48,157 nt of DNA. Origin: Tieghemiomyces parasiticus (Eukaryota; Kickxellomycota; Dimargaritomycetes; Dimargaritales; Dimargaritaceae). The position numbers and the translations under genes were made by a program. The notes beneath the pieces were generated by a model. That model was not told the origin of the DNA and did not search any database. It saw only the letters and a list, made by a program, of their open reading frames with translations. The stretch lies in the NCBI GenBank assembly GCA_027575765.1, contig JANBPT010000281.1, positions 1 through 48,157 of the forward strand, given 5' to 3'. How positions within the stretch are numbered: the first letter of the stretch is position 1; every line of letters begins with the position of its first letter. Positions 1 to 11,445 of the stretch are shown here, piece by piece.

Positions 1-3000
1 TTGCTTTGGTGGGGGTCTTGCCCTGGACTCCGTCCATGATGGCCAGGTGGCGTTGGATTTCAGCAAAAATGTACTTTCATACACTTTGACACCGACAGGG
101 TTTCCATATGAAGACCCATACCCAACCACACATGCCTCCCCCCAACGCTGAGCTCATAGCTGGAGCTGGTGAGCACCCCAGTATTGGCCGTTATGGTCTA
201 AAGCGCGTCAAACAGTTCAGGGGGGGGGCACTGCGACTGGGACTGGGGAAGGACTGTCAGATGAACGGCCTAATGACCTTGTCATTCCAGGTATGGGCCG
301 TCGAAATGGTGACCGGTCGACCATTGCCTGTGACCATCATCCTTTGGATCATGGCTGCCAGTCTACATTGGTACCGCACCATAACCTCCTGCAGCTTCTT
401 GGGCGTAATAGGGCGAAGCAAGCGGCTGAGAGCCACGTTGGTATAGGCTGTCGGTCCAAAGAAGGCGGCTGGGCCCGTCACATGGGACGGCTCCTTATGG
501 AGGTTGACGACTTTGTGCTTGAGAAAATCTTGAAAAAGTAATTGCGGATTATTGACCACATTGTGCTCACAGAACGTAAAAAAGAAAGGCGAAGCATAGC
601 ACCGCAGCGAGCAATGGCCTTAGTGAAGTGGTGGTGTAATGGGTCCAGAACAGTTTATATGACCTATGAACTAGTAACCAGGCCTTCTGGTGGGGCAGCA
701 GAAGTACGCGACTGTTTGCCCCTGTCCTGCCCCCCCCCCCGTGACACAACCTGACACACTTTTAGCAAGTTTAGTCTATTAACGTTTCGGCCCTTAGGAT
801 GGCACCTTTACCTAGTTTTCGCCAATGCGGCCATTACTCCCATAAATTTAGCCTTGTGGGGCTTGTGGTCGGTAAAACCGTAATGAGTTTAGTAGTAGTA
901 GTGAGATAGACGATGATGTTTATTGGGTTTCGACTTGGGGCCCTATATAGGGTCTCGGCATGTGGGCTGGCCTTGTCGGTGTGTGCCAGTGTAGAAGGTC
1001 GTAGGATCGTAGAGAAGTATGGAAATGCAGTAAGTGTCGTTTGCAAGAGTTGGTCTGAGAGGCCGAGGTGGGTTGGGTGACGGTGGTTGCTGTTCTGTTG
1101 ATTGCATGAGCGGCGGTCCTGGTGTGTGGCGGCGTCGTGGGTGGCTACTGCTTGGTCCATGGGGTAAGGTCGTTTTTCGGCAACCACAGGGCTTGACCGG
1201 CACCTTGCGACCCAAAAGGTCCGAGAGAGAGAGGGTGGTGACCCTTCGGACCAGACCAGGGGTACATACCCCTAAATGACCACTAGTTTAGAGCTTTAAT
1301 TTGTGTCAGCTGACAAATTAAGCATCTGCGGCTGCTAAGGGGCCTTTGCTAGTCCACCGCTTACGCTGCTCTGCCAGAGAACTCCGTTGTGAAAGATAAA
1401 GGGGTGCGGAATAGGTATATTTTTAAGCGGTGGTTGTGGGCTCTGCGCAAGAGAAATCAGAATGGGAGGAGGGAGGAACGGAGGATGTCCTTAAGGCCAC
1501 TTCTCTGGTGCTTTCACCCAAGAATAAGCCGACTGGCAAGCAGTACTATTCGATTGTATGACGGCCCGCAAGGTTCAGTGCTTACGCGTTAGATAGGTGC
1601 GGTCCCTTCCATGATCCACAGGCAAGCCTCGTTGCTGCTAATTCTAAAGGGAAGGGATGTCGTCTTGGCCACCGGTAGTCATACTGTGTGGCTGCGCTGA
1701 AGGGCAAGATAATCTTTACTGGCCTCCGCGGCGAGGTACACAGACGTAATGGGTCTGGGAGCTTCTCTACAATGCATCATCACCACCGCCACCCTAGCCC
1801 TCCTTTCCGGCACCTGCACCTTCTTCTTTATTCCTTCGCCGCACCTCCTGTGACCAGTCGGGCGGTCATTGTGATCTAAAGCGGTCTTTATGAGTCTCAA
1901 AGTCGGATTATACATGACAACCCTTACTTCCATATGCATGAGGGGAGGGAGGGGTGTGGAGACGGCCCGTGGTGCACAGCCAACATAACCTTTCAGCTTG
2001 ACAATCTGTTGTAGCGGTGTCCCCGAGAGAGGAGAGACCAGGAATGAAAAATACAAGACTGTTTTTCCAATGATTGCTATGGTCGTTGGATGTTCTTTCA
2101 ACAAAGAGCTTGTTGACTATATTACATGTCGATTGGTTTGGTGATTGTGGGTAATCGGAGGGGGCAGTAGAGTAGCATGTCAGTGAAAGATGGGTGACAC
2201 CTATAGCGGATGGTAGTGGGGGATAGAGTTGAAAGGAGACAGGAGAGGACGTGCCGGCGCTGATTCTCAGTCTTGAGAGCCAAGGGTTGCTGTGGTCTTG
2301 GTGGTCACCACGCTTGGCCTCGTGGAACTGTGCCCTGACCTCCTCTGCTCTCCTCCAGTTCCCTTCCGCCCCTTCACCTGTCGGCAGGTATACCATAGGG
2401 CACTGCTTGGGGTATGTTCATATGTAGTGCAATGACAAGCCATCTTTCAGAGCCACAGCTCGCAGTCATCCTCTTCCCGCAAGCACAAGGACTACTAAAG
2501 CTATGTGTTGTAAATACTCTGAGCAATGCAGTAAGGGGACATTTACATGGCTGTTTACTTAACAGTCTATCCTTGCAATGGATATATTGTTGGTGCAGTA
2601 GCGGGGAGGGGGAGGAAACTGAGTGGTTTGTGTGGTGATTGGGAACCACCACGTTAGATTGTCCCAAGTTAAAGTCCAAGTCTACTATTTCAGAGCCATA
2701 AATTCTGTGATAGTAGAATGGTTTTTTGGTATGGTATTAGGCTTGGGCCTAATATCAGCACAGTAGCGCCCTGTCTGGATTCAACAATGCCCCCCCTTTA
2801 TTAAGAAGGGGGCTTGAGGCCTCATAACCTGACCAAATCCAGCTCATCAATAAAATGTCAGCCAACTTCATTCTACAAATCATTTATTCAAACCAGCATC
2901 TAATTGGGTGAGTTCTTTTCGGTCAAATCAATGAAACTATGTAGTAGTGAAGGCGCCAAAGTTCCTATTTAGGATGTTAAGGGCACAGGCGACTGTTTGG

Positions 3001-4679
3001 CAGGCTCGGCGAACAAACGCTGACTCTGTGCCACCCTCACGGCACCACGCCTGGTGGCTGATGTTGCTGAGTGGCTTGTTAACAGTAGATCCTAGTCATT
3101 TCATCAATTACGGAGGTCAGTCAACGTTTAGCCGCCAGCCTTGATGAAACCCTGCAGGTACCTGGTTACATAGCTCACCTTCCGGTGTTGCTGGTGGTCA
3201 GTGTGGATTTGCAGAAGGGGGGGAGGGTAACTATTGGCGGGGCTGTATAACCCCCGGGTCCCAGCGCAGCAGGGTGCAGATGACAGTGGTGAAAATATAG
3301 TAGGCTCCGATGAGTAGCGTATTGGCTAGTCTGGGGCTCTTGACTGTCAATTTCTTCTGGATCCTTTTAGTGTTGCCCCCAAAAATGATGCGCGGTGGAC
3401 GGCAATACCAAGCAGCGTTCTTTAATGAAACTATGCTCCGTAAAAAGCAAAAGCAACCTGGCGTCGGGTTAAATGGACGGATCAGAGCTTAGAAACTTGG
3501 ACATGATGGAATAGTTGAAGAGGACTCACAGTCTTACGAGAAAAATCTGATTCTGGACCCAGTTTTTCTTTACGACCCCCACTAGACCGTATGACGCATG
3601 CTTCTTTCTTATTATTCAGGGTCAGGCTCTGACGCCCCTGTTGCCATATGCTGCAGGTTTTCCCCCACTTTATCTGTATAGCTGCAACCTTTAAGCTAGC
3701 AATATACAAAGGCCAACTTTTGCACATTGGGCCGCTGTTTTATTATTACACAGTGTCGACTATGTACCGAAAAGGGGGTTATAGAAACAGGCCATCGGGT
3801 TGGAAGTGCTGTAAAGCAAACAAACGTAGGCTGTGACAATGGCAACGGGCAGGCGCGCGATACCCGTAAACGAGCAAGCACCAACTGTGCGAGTAGATGG
3901 ATCGGAAAAGATTTGCTGAATGTGGTAGGCGTAAACCGTACTAAAATAGTGACTAAACTTTTAGGCTTCAAACGGGGATTGGTGATTGTTGTGCGGGATA
4001 TTAGCTGTTGTTTATTTTATGACGACCGCTAGGTCTTCCATACTTTAATGATGACCAGCATCAATCAAGTAGCTAGCCAGCCTGGACTAAGGGAATCCAG
4101 GATGACAGGCCGTGGCGGGACCAGGCGCCGGCATGAACAGAAGGGCGGCTAGGTAGCCGCCAAAGCGAGGGTAGAGAAACAGAAGGTCTTAGAAGGATAA
4201 GAGGCGGCGGCGCCTTGGATGGAGGCATGTTGAAAATCAGGGAGATTGAAGGCCTATCCGCAATGAAGAAGAGAGTAGATAAAGAAACAGGGGATAATGG
4301 ATACGGATAGAAGCGTGAAGCCTGAATAATCCAGACTACCAACTAGGTAGGCCATCATTGATCGGGATCAAGCTATGGCATGGAGCGTGCGGAGGCGTAG
4401 ATGCGGCATCAACCAATGATTTAATGGAATTAACATTTGGAAGGCCTTTTAATTGACCACAGACAGTGATGAACTGGTTGGTCATTGTAGGGATAGGTGT
4501 GTATTCCTTCCATCAATCATCTACTATAGGTGTAACCAAATTGTTGGAGACATTTAAGCTCGAGATCTCAGATTGCAGTGCTTCAAATTAAACCTAGGAG
4601 AATCAATGATGCTGAGTCAATAGTTATAAACCGTTACAGGATTGAATCATTTCTGACTTACCACCTTGCCTTTTTTCAA
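1..4679. other. Intergenic region, no gene recognised
   Basis: I see no recognisable gene in these 4.7 kb. Open frames are short, mutually overlapping and lack the GC-rich third positions of the real genes nearby. The longest are about 100 codons at 257-559 (-) and about 140-160 codons at 1679-2396 (-), and none matches a family I know. The region has homopolymer tracts, for example 11 C at 730-740. It also has a short hairpin at 2792-2812. It is probably decayed repeat DNA or spacer; this is inference. Confidence 0.5.
2792..2812. repeat. Small inverted repeat (7-bp stem, 7-nt loop)
   Basis: CCCCCTT at 2792-2798 is the reverse complement of AAGGGGG at 2806-2812, with a 7-nt AT-rich loop between. 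No gene end is recognisable beside it, so no terminator role can be assigned. It may simply be a chance pairing of C and G runs, which are common in the spacers here. Confidence 0.4.
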
Positions 4680-5745
4680 CTATACATCTTGACTACCTTA
4701 TAGAGAACCCCGCCCCCACCCAAGTTAACCAGACCTGATGTATGGGTCCTTATTAATAACTACCATCTGGAGGACCACAAGGCAGATGCTATTTTAAATG
4801 TTTAGGCTTCCACACTGGGCTCGGTTGTCCCTAGCTGTTCCACCACCTACAGATGGTTAGCTCGCTTATGTAGGGGCCACTACTTCCTTGAAGATGTAAC
4901 CTGGTCTGGCCGCCCATTAGATGACCTTGGCAAACTTTATGGGGTCATGCTCCTGGAACCATTGGAGGAAGACCCTTAAGTTAAAGCTGACCAACCAGCC
5001 CCATGCATGCTGCACTTCCCCTAGTACCATGCGCAATGGTCTGCATAGGGACCTGGGGACGCACAGCCATTTCAATTACTGGGTCCCCCCACAGCCTCAC
5101 TGGCGGCCAGCAGCCCCAATACATACGTTTTGCCCACCGAATTCCTGGAGGAGTTGGACAGGGACCAGTGACTACCTGCTAGACGCCATCATCACAGGTG
5201 GTGAGACCTGGATGTATCTTTATGATCCCCCCCCCTACTGGCTCTAGTCGCCGGAGGTGGCACCCTAAAGGTGACCCTGCCCCAACTGAGGCCCATCAAG
5301 GCTATACCACACCCAAGGTAATGCTGACCATTCTTTTTTTCATCAAATGTGGCCTATTATACCTGAGTGTCAAGCCCTCGGGTAAAGGTCGCCACCGAAC
5401 TCTAAGTAGAGTACGGGCTGAAGCCCATGGTCCAAGCCTGGGTGAAGGCACGTGGAAGTCTGAACTGTCATCCTCAACGGCTCTACCATGATATTGCGTC
5501 ACAGTACCCTGTACTTACATTGCCGCGTCTAAACTCAAATTTCTTTTGACCCCTCCCTACAGTCCTGATCTGGCCCCCGATGATTTTAGGTTGTTCAGGG
5601 CTATCAAACAGCGGCTGAGGGGTAAGACATTCACTACACTGGAGGTGGTTGTGGATGCCTGGCAATCGGAGCTAGCTAAGCTCCGGCCAAATGACGTTAG
5701 AGTCTGCTACGATGACTCTCTATAATGAGCTTGCCGAGTAATACC
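4680..5745 (+). mobile_element. Decayed mariner-type (Tc1/mariner) transposon, copy 1
   Basis: Conceptual translation in shifting frames gives mariner-family transposase blocks in the right order. An N-terminal helix-turn-helix block (about 4725-4920) is followed by ITGGETW...YLYDPP near 5188-5235, where families have a (G/D)DE(T/K)W block. Near 5560-5590 comes PPYSPDLAPDDFRLF, the block holding the third catalytic aspartate. The frame then runs to a stop at 5722-5724. The copy is dead: several stops and frameshifts break it, and the first catalytic Asp reads Gly (GGETW). The start of the coding part matches the copy at 47.5 kb base for base over long stretches. Terminal inverted repeats were not located, so both ends are approximate. 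It is an old insertion, probably neutral. Confidence 0.8.
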
Positions 5746-6327
5746 GAGTGATGGTAACTATGTTGAATAAACGCGATTTAAAGTTGAGAAAACTGGAACT
5801 TTTGGCAGTACCTGCATATGATTGGCTGTTACCTTTGATGAGCCCTTGGAGGGTGGTCAAGTGCTTACTAGTTAAATTATAGTCTAGAGCCTGGTTGGCA
5901 GTCAAATGGCTGGCAAATTCGGCATTTTTAAACACTGGACCACCGTGGCATTGTGTCAAGTCGGGCTTGCTGCTGCCAGATATTGGTTCAACGTTGGTTG
6001 CTAGGCTCACTACAGGACGTGTGGTAGAGGAGGGGCGTGTGTGACTAACATCCCCTCCACTCTCCATTCCTCCGCTGCCAGCCAGTTATACCCCTCGCCA
6101 GTCCCTAGCGGCCATTTTGGGCCCAAGCCGCCCCACCCAACAGCCAGCCCACGTTCACATTCCGCCAGCACATGCCAAACCCCACAGGCGCGGATCCCAC
6201 ACCACGCCCACAAGCTCCCCCCCGCCAGTCTCTATCAATGTCTTCCTCAATTCATATAGCCTGCACCAAGGTTTTCTACTTGTGCTTTACATCACCCAAT
6301 CGTCGCCTTATCTAATTCTTTTCAACC
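5746..6327. other. Spacer and pyrimidine-rich leader of the NDUFB2 gene
   Basis: No gene is visible here. From about 6050 the + strand becomes C-rich, and just before the start codon it is CT-rich (about 6240-6327), as are most leaders in this window. It probably carries the promoter and 5' UTR of the complex I subunit gene that follows. No clear TATA box was seen. Confidence 0.45.
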
Positions 6328-6742
6328 ATGCCCGTGAAGTTCATTCCCCCGAAGGTACCCGCCTTCCAGCGGTACACCGCCAAGCTTCTGGGCGCTACCA
6401 TGTTCTTTTTTATGATGTACCGGGCGCGCGAGGACGGCCTCACGACCATCGTAAGTGGTGCAGCCACTTAAGTGGGCTCTTCATCGGGGATAGAGGAATC
6501 GTCCTTAATTTTCCTTGCTAGATTGCCCTACCTCGGAACGTAGGGTTGGCTCGGCAGAGCTATTTGGGATTGAGATCTCGGGCGCCTGCACTTACTTGCC
6601 CGTAGCTCTAACGCCCGTTGCTTGTATTCACCTCTTTACTCCCACCACTGTCCGCACACATTGTATACTGCAGGGCTGGTCCAAGCCCTGGGAGGAGAGC
6701 CACGGCCACGACGATCACCACGACAACCACGGCAAGCACTAG
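6328..6742 (+). CDS. NDUFB2: NADH:ubiquinone oxidoreductase subunit NDUFB2 (AGGG-type)
   Basis: Two exons, 6328-6450 and 6674-6742, encode 63 residues. The intron (6451-6673) starts GTAAGT, ends CAG and has phase 0. Exon 1 carries a predicted single membrane helix (LLGATMFFFMMYRAREDG, about residues 19-36). Exon 2 gives GWSKPWEE followed by a His/Asp/Gly-rich tail. The pattern 'FW..YRAKQDGP...GWRHPWDGHGHG' is the signature of plant and fungal NDUFB2, an accessory subunit in the membrane arm of mitochondrial complex I, and this protein fits it in order and length. The match is from remembered family pattern. The ATG is the first in a CT-rich leader (context TTCAACCATG). An AATAAA lies 177 bases past the stop. 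The presence of this gene suggests the organism keeps complex I. Confidence 0.85.
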
Positions 6743-6918
6743 GTCTGTACGCGTACTCGGTTATGGCCTGACCGCGTTCGAGACTGGGGCTACCTTGTTC
6801 AAAATTACATTACTATTGACGACTCCTCTAGTTGGCTGCGTTCGCGATGATTCCGATATCTTGCCCGGCCCGCGTTCACGGCCCCATACGTTGGCTTCCC
6901 GGAGTGGTGCGGTGAGAA

Positions 6919-6924
6919 AATAAA
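6919..6924 (+). terminator. Polyadenylation signal of NDUFB2
   Basis: An exact AATAAA hexamer lies 177 bases downstream of the NDUFB2 stop codon, on the same strand. No other hexamer is closer. The assignment rests on position only. Confidence 0.5.
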
Positions 6925-7587
6925 ACCTAGCCTAGATATTAATACATAGTCGGGCTACGCCTGGGCTACCATCCCAGAATGTAGACAATATAACCTTAGC
7001 TAAAGCTCCGTGGAGGGAGATACTAGTAGTGGTTCTTATGGCAATATGCGCGGGCGGGGTCCAATGATAGCAGACAAGGGTGCGTGTGGTGTAGCCGTGT
7101 AATGTGGTATCGGTTTCCATACTATTGGAAGAGAATGTACAGCGGCGAGCGCCCACAAAAGGCCGGCCGGGTTGACTCCTGTCATAGCGGTGACCGTGAG
7201 TATATGCTGGTTAAATCGAATAGGGGTCGCGATACAGTGCGAAGTTGGGTTGTGGTGGCGACGATGCGGAACTTGCTCGAGGGAAAGAGGGTGCATAGCA
7301 TCCACCACTCCTGTATGCCCTGCTATCAACTCGCAGGTAGGCGGTTTGTGTAGGCAGGGCGAGTGGAGTGTCGCAGGGCACCGTGTGGCCATGGCCTGTG
7401 CAGCCAGCCTGTTGCTCCGTGTCCCACGCCGCCCGCCGTCCCGCTTTCTTGAAGTCCCTTCCTTGCCCCAAGGCATTGCCAGGTCATCCGTGGTTCTCGG
7501 ACACGGTCTCACCTCCACGGTAACTCTACATTCCTCTCTCTTCCTCTCAGCCTCCGCTGTTCCCTTTCCGACCGTTCTTCCGCCGCC
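6925..7587. other. Spacer between NDUFB2 and the Mio gene
   Basis: No gene is seen. The last 90 bases (about 7500-7587) are CT-rich and lead to the Mio start codon, so they are probably its 5' UTR. The longer open frames here run on several strands at once and show no family resemblance. Confidence 0.45.
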
Positions 7588-10500
7588 ATGTCCTCGTCGT
7601 GCGTGCTGCTCTGGTCACCCCACCCTCGGAGCCAGGACTTTGTTCTGGTCCAGGACCACACCCTTCGCATGTACCGGTGGCAGCCACCTTCAGTAAGTGG
7701 ACAGCGAACCGTGGCGAACCGGCTCTAATAGCTATCCCTCATACTTTTTCGTCACCTAGTTGCCACTCCAATTTCCCTCTCACTTACCGACCCCAGCCCC
7801 AAACTTACCCCTAAACCCTCTACATCCGCTCCGTACCACGCCCGGCCATTAGGATTCCCAACCGAATCAGGAGTCAACGGTACTAGCCCTCTGCCATAAC
7901 CAACGTAAAATTGACTGCATATCATGGTCCCATGACCCCGTTGTGCAGGACCTTGTTGCCCTCGGCGTGGGGACTGGCCAGGTGTTAATTTTGCGCCTGT
8001 CTGAGCATCCGCGGACGGGGTCTGGGTTACCCACACCACTGTCGCTTTCTGCTCAGTTACCTCCGGCCCCGCTCCCGGAAACCTCCCTCCCGATCCTCCC
8101 ACGCCGGCCTTCTGATCCCGAGGGACTGGCTGCCGCTGCCGCAGGCTCGTCCACTCGTTTAGCCATCACACACGGTCGTAACTGCCAGTCCCTGTCATTC
8201 AGCCCACATGAACACAAGTGGCTGGCGGTAGGGTTAGCCCGACACCGCAACGAGCACGGACTGTTAATCTGGGATACTGAACGACTCCAGACCACCGCCA
8301 CCCTGGGGCCCCTCGCCGATGACGGTGACTACAGCGGGCTCGACCCCCTCACGGTCGCCGTCCCGACCTCTCCGGATACCTCCGCCGTCGTACGCCCCTT
8401 CGTCTCAACCGCCTCGTCTTCAGGTTCCCGTGGCGCCCCAGCGGCCAGTCCGGGTAATCCGCGGCGGCCCTTGCGCATGGTATACTTCACCACTTCCAAC
8501 CCACGCAATCCCAGCGTCGACCGGCCGGTAGCCACATTCTCATTCAAGGAATCGGTGGCGGCCATGGCCTGGCTGGACGCCTACCCCAAATGCCTACTAG
8601 TGGGTGGATTGGCTGCCACCCGACCCATGATCCACATGTACGATATCCGGAAGAACAAGGCTGCATTTCGCCACGAGACCCCCGCCGTTTACGGCCTGGC
8701 ATCCGATCCTTTCGATTCGTACCGTTTCGCATCCTACGCCGCGGGCGGTAACATTTGCGTATGGGATACTCGCTTCATGTTGCGCGAGCTACTGCACATT
8801 GACTCGGGGATAACGTCCGAGAAGGCGTGGCAGAAAATGGCCTTCTCCCCCCACCGGCGGGGGATCCTGGCGTGCCTCGGCCAAGAGACGGATTTCATCA
8901 AACTCAACTGTCTGGAGACCGTCTCCACTCAGCATTTAGCGGCCAACCCGACGGGCAACGCGGGCGACACGGCCTGGTCTCTGCCCAGTGTCGAATCGCA
9001 CGAAGACGGCGCCACTACGCCCGCCCCTGCGGACGTCCCCCGGGTGCCTGACACGTTCCTATGGCGCACCCGGCTCATTCATACGGACCCGCCGGCCCCG
9101 TTGACAGCCTTCACCTGGATTCCCACCGACACACCTGCTGCTAACCGCTACCGAATGCTCACCCTCAACCGCACAGGAAACCTCGAGTCGCGAACGATCG
9201 AGGAGGTTCCGCGCGCCGCCTGGAACCCACACGGGAGCCTGGCCGTGGCCGATGAGGCGCACTCCAAGATCTTGGATCCGTGGGCCGTCATCCCGCCGGC
9301 TGGCAGTGACCAAAACCCCTCACTGGCTGCAGCGGCCCCGGCCCTGTCAGCTGCCGGGGAACTCGCCAACCTCACCTCCCTCGCCGACCTTCCCAATTTG
9401 TTTGCCCGGCGCGCTACCCTACGGCAGACTAAAGAAGTTTCGTCGGCCACTGCGCGGCTTCGGCGGAGGGCGACTGAATGGGGGGGCCCACTGACCAGCC
9501 ATGACGCCCCCGCCGTAGCCCAGCTGCGCGGAGACATTTCGATGGTTATGAAGCAGCGGGCGGCACAGGGCTACGGAATGGACCCAGCCCGCAACTTGAC
9601 CATTATAGGGAGCGACACGGCACTACACGAGGCCTGGGCTTATATTCGAGACTCGGTGGAACTCATGGACGAAGATGCCGAACTAATCGCCGGCAACCAT
9701 CGCCTCAGTTTCATGGGGATCCAAAAGGTGCTGCGTGAACTGTCCAAGCGCGACTTTGCGCTGTTACGAACCAAGTTGGCGGAACTGGAAGCGAGGCAGG
9801 GCAACGATTCTGATGATCCACGGTACCCTGGCCCGGAACTTACGGTACAACGCAAGTTAGCCCTGCGCATGTCCGGGTGCCACTACAACCGACGCCGGTT
9901 GGAGGAAATATTGGTGGGGCTGGAGAAGGCCGGGTCGTACGAGCAGGCGGCGGCGATCGCTCTCTTCCACGACTGCCGGGAGCGGTGCATCACGGCTCTG
10001 GCGCGGAGCGGACGACCCGAACTGGAAATGGTGGCCATGGTCCTGGCGGCGCACGCAGCGCGGGCGGTCGACCGGTCAAATACAGCCTACATTGAGGAGT
10101 GGCAGACCATGAACCGGCGGTTCCTCCAGGGAACACCCACCGCACCGGCCGTCACCGACCCATACCTGCGAGCAATATTCAAGTACTATTACAACGAGGA
10201 CTGGTCCGACGTGCTCAACGAGCAGGGCCTCTCCATGAAGGAAAGGCTGTCTATCGCCCTCCGCTTCCTCGACGACCAGAAACTTTTGGCCTACGTCAAG
10301 GAAAATACTGAGGCCACCACTAAGACCGGAAACCTTGAGGGACTGATCCTCACGGGGCTCACCGATCATGATATGCCCCTTCTCCGGGCCTACGTCAACG
10401 CCACCGCTGACGTGCAAACCGCCGCCCTGATCTTGAGCTTCTCATCCGTGCAGCCCAGCCCCGATTCCGTCAAGGACCGGTGCGTAGAAGGGTAAGTACC

Positions 10501-11445
10501 TGAATTAGAGGCGGATCCGCCCGGCCTCACTTTTTTCCCGCCTGCCACCCTCCCCCATCCACCCTCTCGCCTCTGGCAGCAAATAGTATGCGAGAACTAC
10601 GACTGCCCTTTTTACCATCGACTAACCTCTTGCCTACCTTTTTTTATTTCAATTACCTCTTCATCGCTGTCACCTCTCAAACCGCCACTCCACCCAGCTA
10701 CCGCGACCTGCTTGACCAGTGGACCATGTACACTACCCGGGCCAACTTTGACATTGCGCGCGGCAAGTGGTTCCGGCGCTACCACATCACGACACCAATG
10801 ATGGCCCAGTCCCAGACAATTGTGCGCTGCACTTACTGCAACATCAACCTGATGCAGAACCTCAACCTGGTGGGCGGCGCTGGCGTAGCCGTGGCCGGGA
10901 TCGATCGCGAGAGCGGTGGACGACGCTTCCCCTACATGGGGGCCAATCGCTTCGACGCGACGGTCGGTGATACGGTAGGTGGATTATACAAATCGGGAAC
11001 GGTACAGGAGACCCTCGTGGTCACTGAGCGTGCTAAACCATTGTTTGGCACCTCGGAATATTACCATATAAGTTGTTTACCCCTCCCCCCGCTCCTCCCT
11101 CCAGGCTGCATCGTCACTAATCTCTAGATTCTTTTCTGCACTCACCCCTTCCCCGGCCTCTTTCAACATGTATAGTCCATGCAATGCCCTGCTTGCAAGG
11201 CGCCCCTGCCGTCGTGCCCGATCTGCTTACTCTCACTGGGCACGCCGCCCGCTGTGTTCACGGCCACGACAGGCAAGAGCAAGCGAGGCGAACATGCGGC
11301 GACCCCCATTCCGTGTGAGTGGTGGTTCATGTGGTGTCAGACCTGCCGCCACGGTGGTCACCAAAAACACATGTCAGAGTGGTTCCTTAACCACAAAGTA
11401 TGCCCTGTAGCTGACTGTCTCTGCCACTGTCGGGAACTGGATTAA
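7588..11445 (+). CDS. MIOS: SEA/GATOR2 complex subunit Mio (MIOS/Sea4), WD40 plus zinc-binding C-terminus
   Basis: Four exons: 7588-7692, 7853-10491, 10698-10974 and 11176-11445, about 1096 residues. Exon 1 opens MSSSCVLLWSPHP, like other Mio N-termini. Exon 2 has the WD40 propeller (LAVGLARHRNEHGLLIWDT near 8220-8280; ICVWDTRFM near 8755) and then the alpha-solenoid (AGSYEQAAAIALFHDCRE; ETGNLEGLILTGL-like block near 10330). Exons 3-4 carry paired cysteines (CTYCN, CPACKAPLPSCPIC) and end WCQTCRHGGHQKHMSEWF..H..CPV..C.CHC, the Mio RING/zinc-ribbon signature. Mio works in SEA/GATOR2 at the vacuole or lysosome, relieving GATOR1 inhibition of TORC1. Introns are phase 0, 2 and 0. The exon 2/3 join is uncertain: an alternative acceptor at 10586 would keep the frame and add about 37 residues. 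The protein is longer than human MIOS (875 aa), partly from inserts in the WD40 region. Confidence 0.9.

Noticed and set aside
257..559. 100-codon frame on the - strand ending near the window start
   Set aside because: It starts at a GTG, has no recognisable domain, and its codon use is unlike the real genes. It may be a transposon scrap, but I cannot support that.
3231..3485. About 84-codon open frame on the - strand with a hydrophobic C-terminal segment (LANTLLIGAYYIFTTVICTLL)
   Set aside because: It reads like a small membrane protein but has no ATG, no matching exon with a convincing splice pair and no family match; a frame of this length is expected by chance in 48 kb.
10588..10697. Coding extension of Mio exon 3 upstream to an ATG at 10588
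   Set aside because: Its sequence is T- and C-rich like an intron and the Mio family has no matching insert. Kept only as an alternative.
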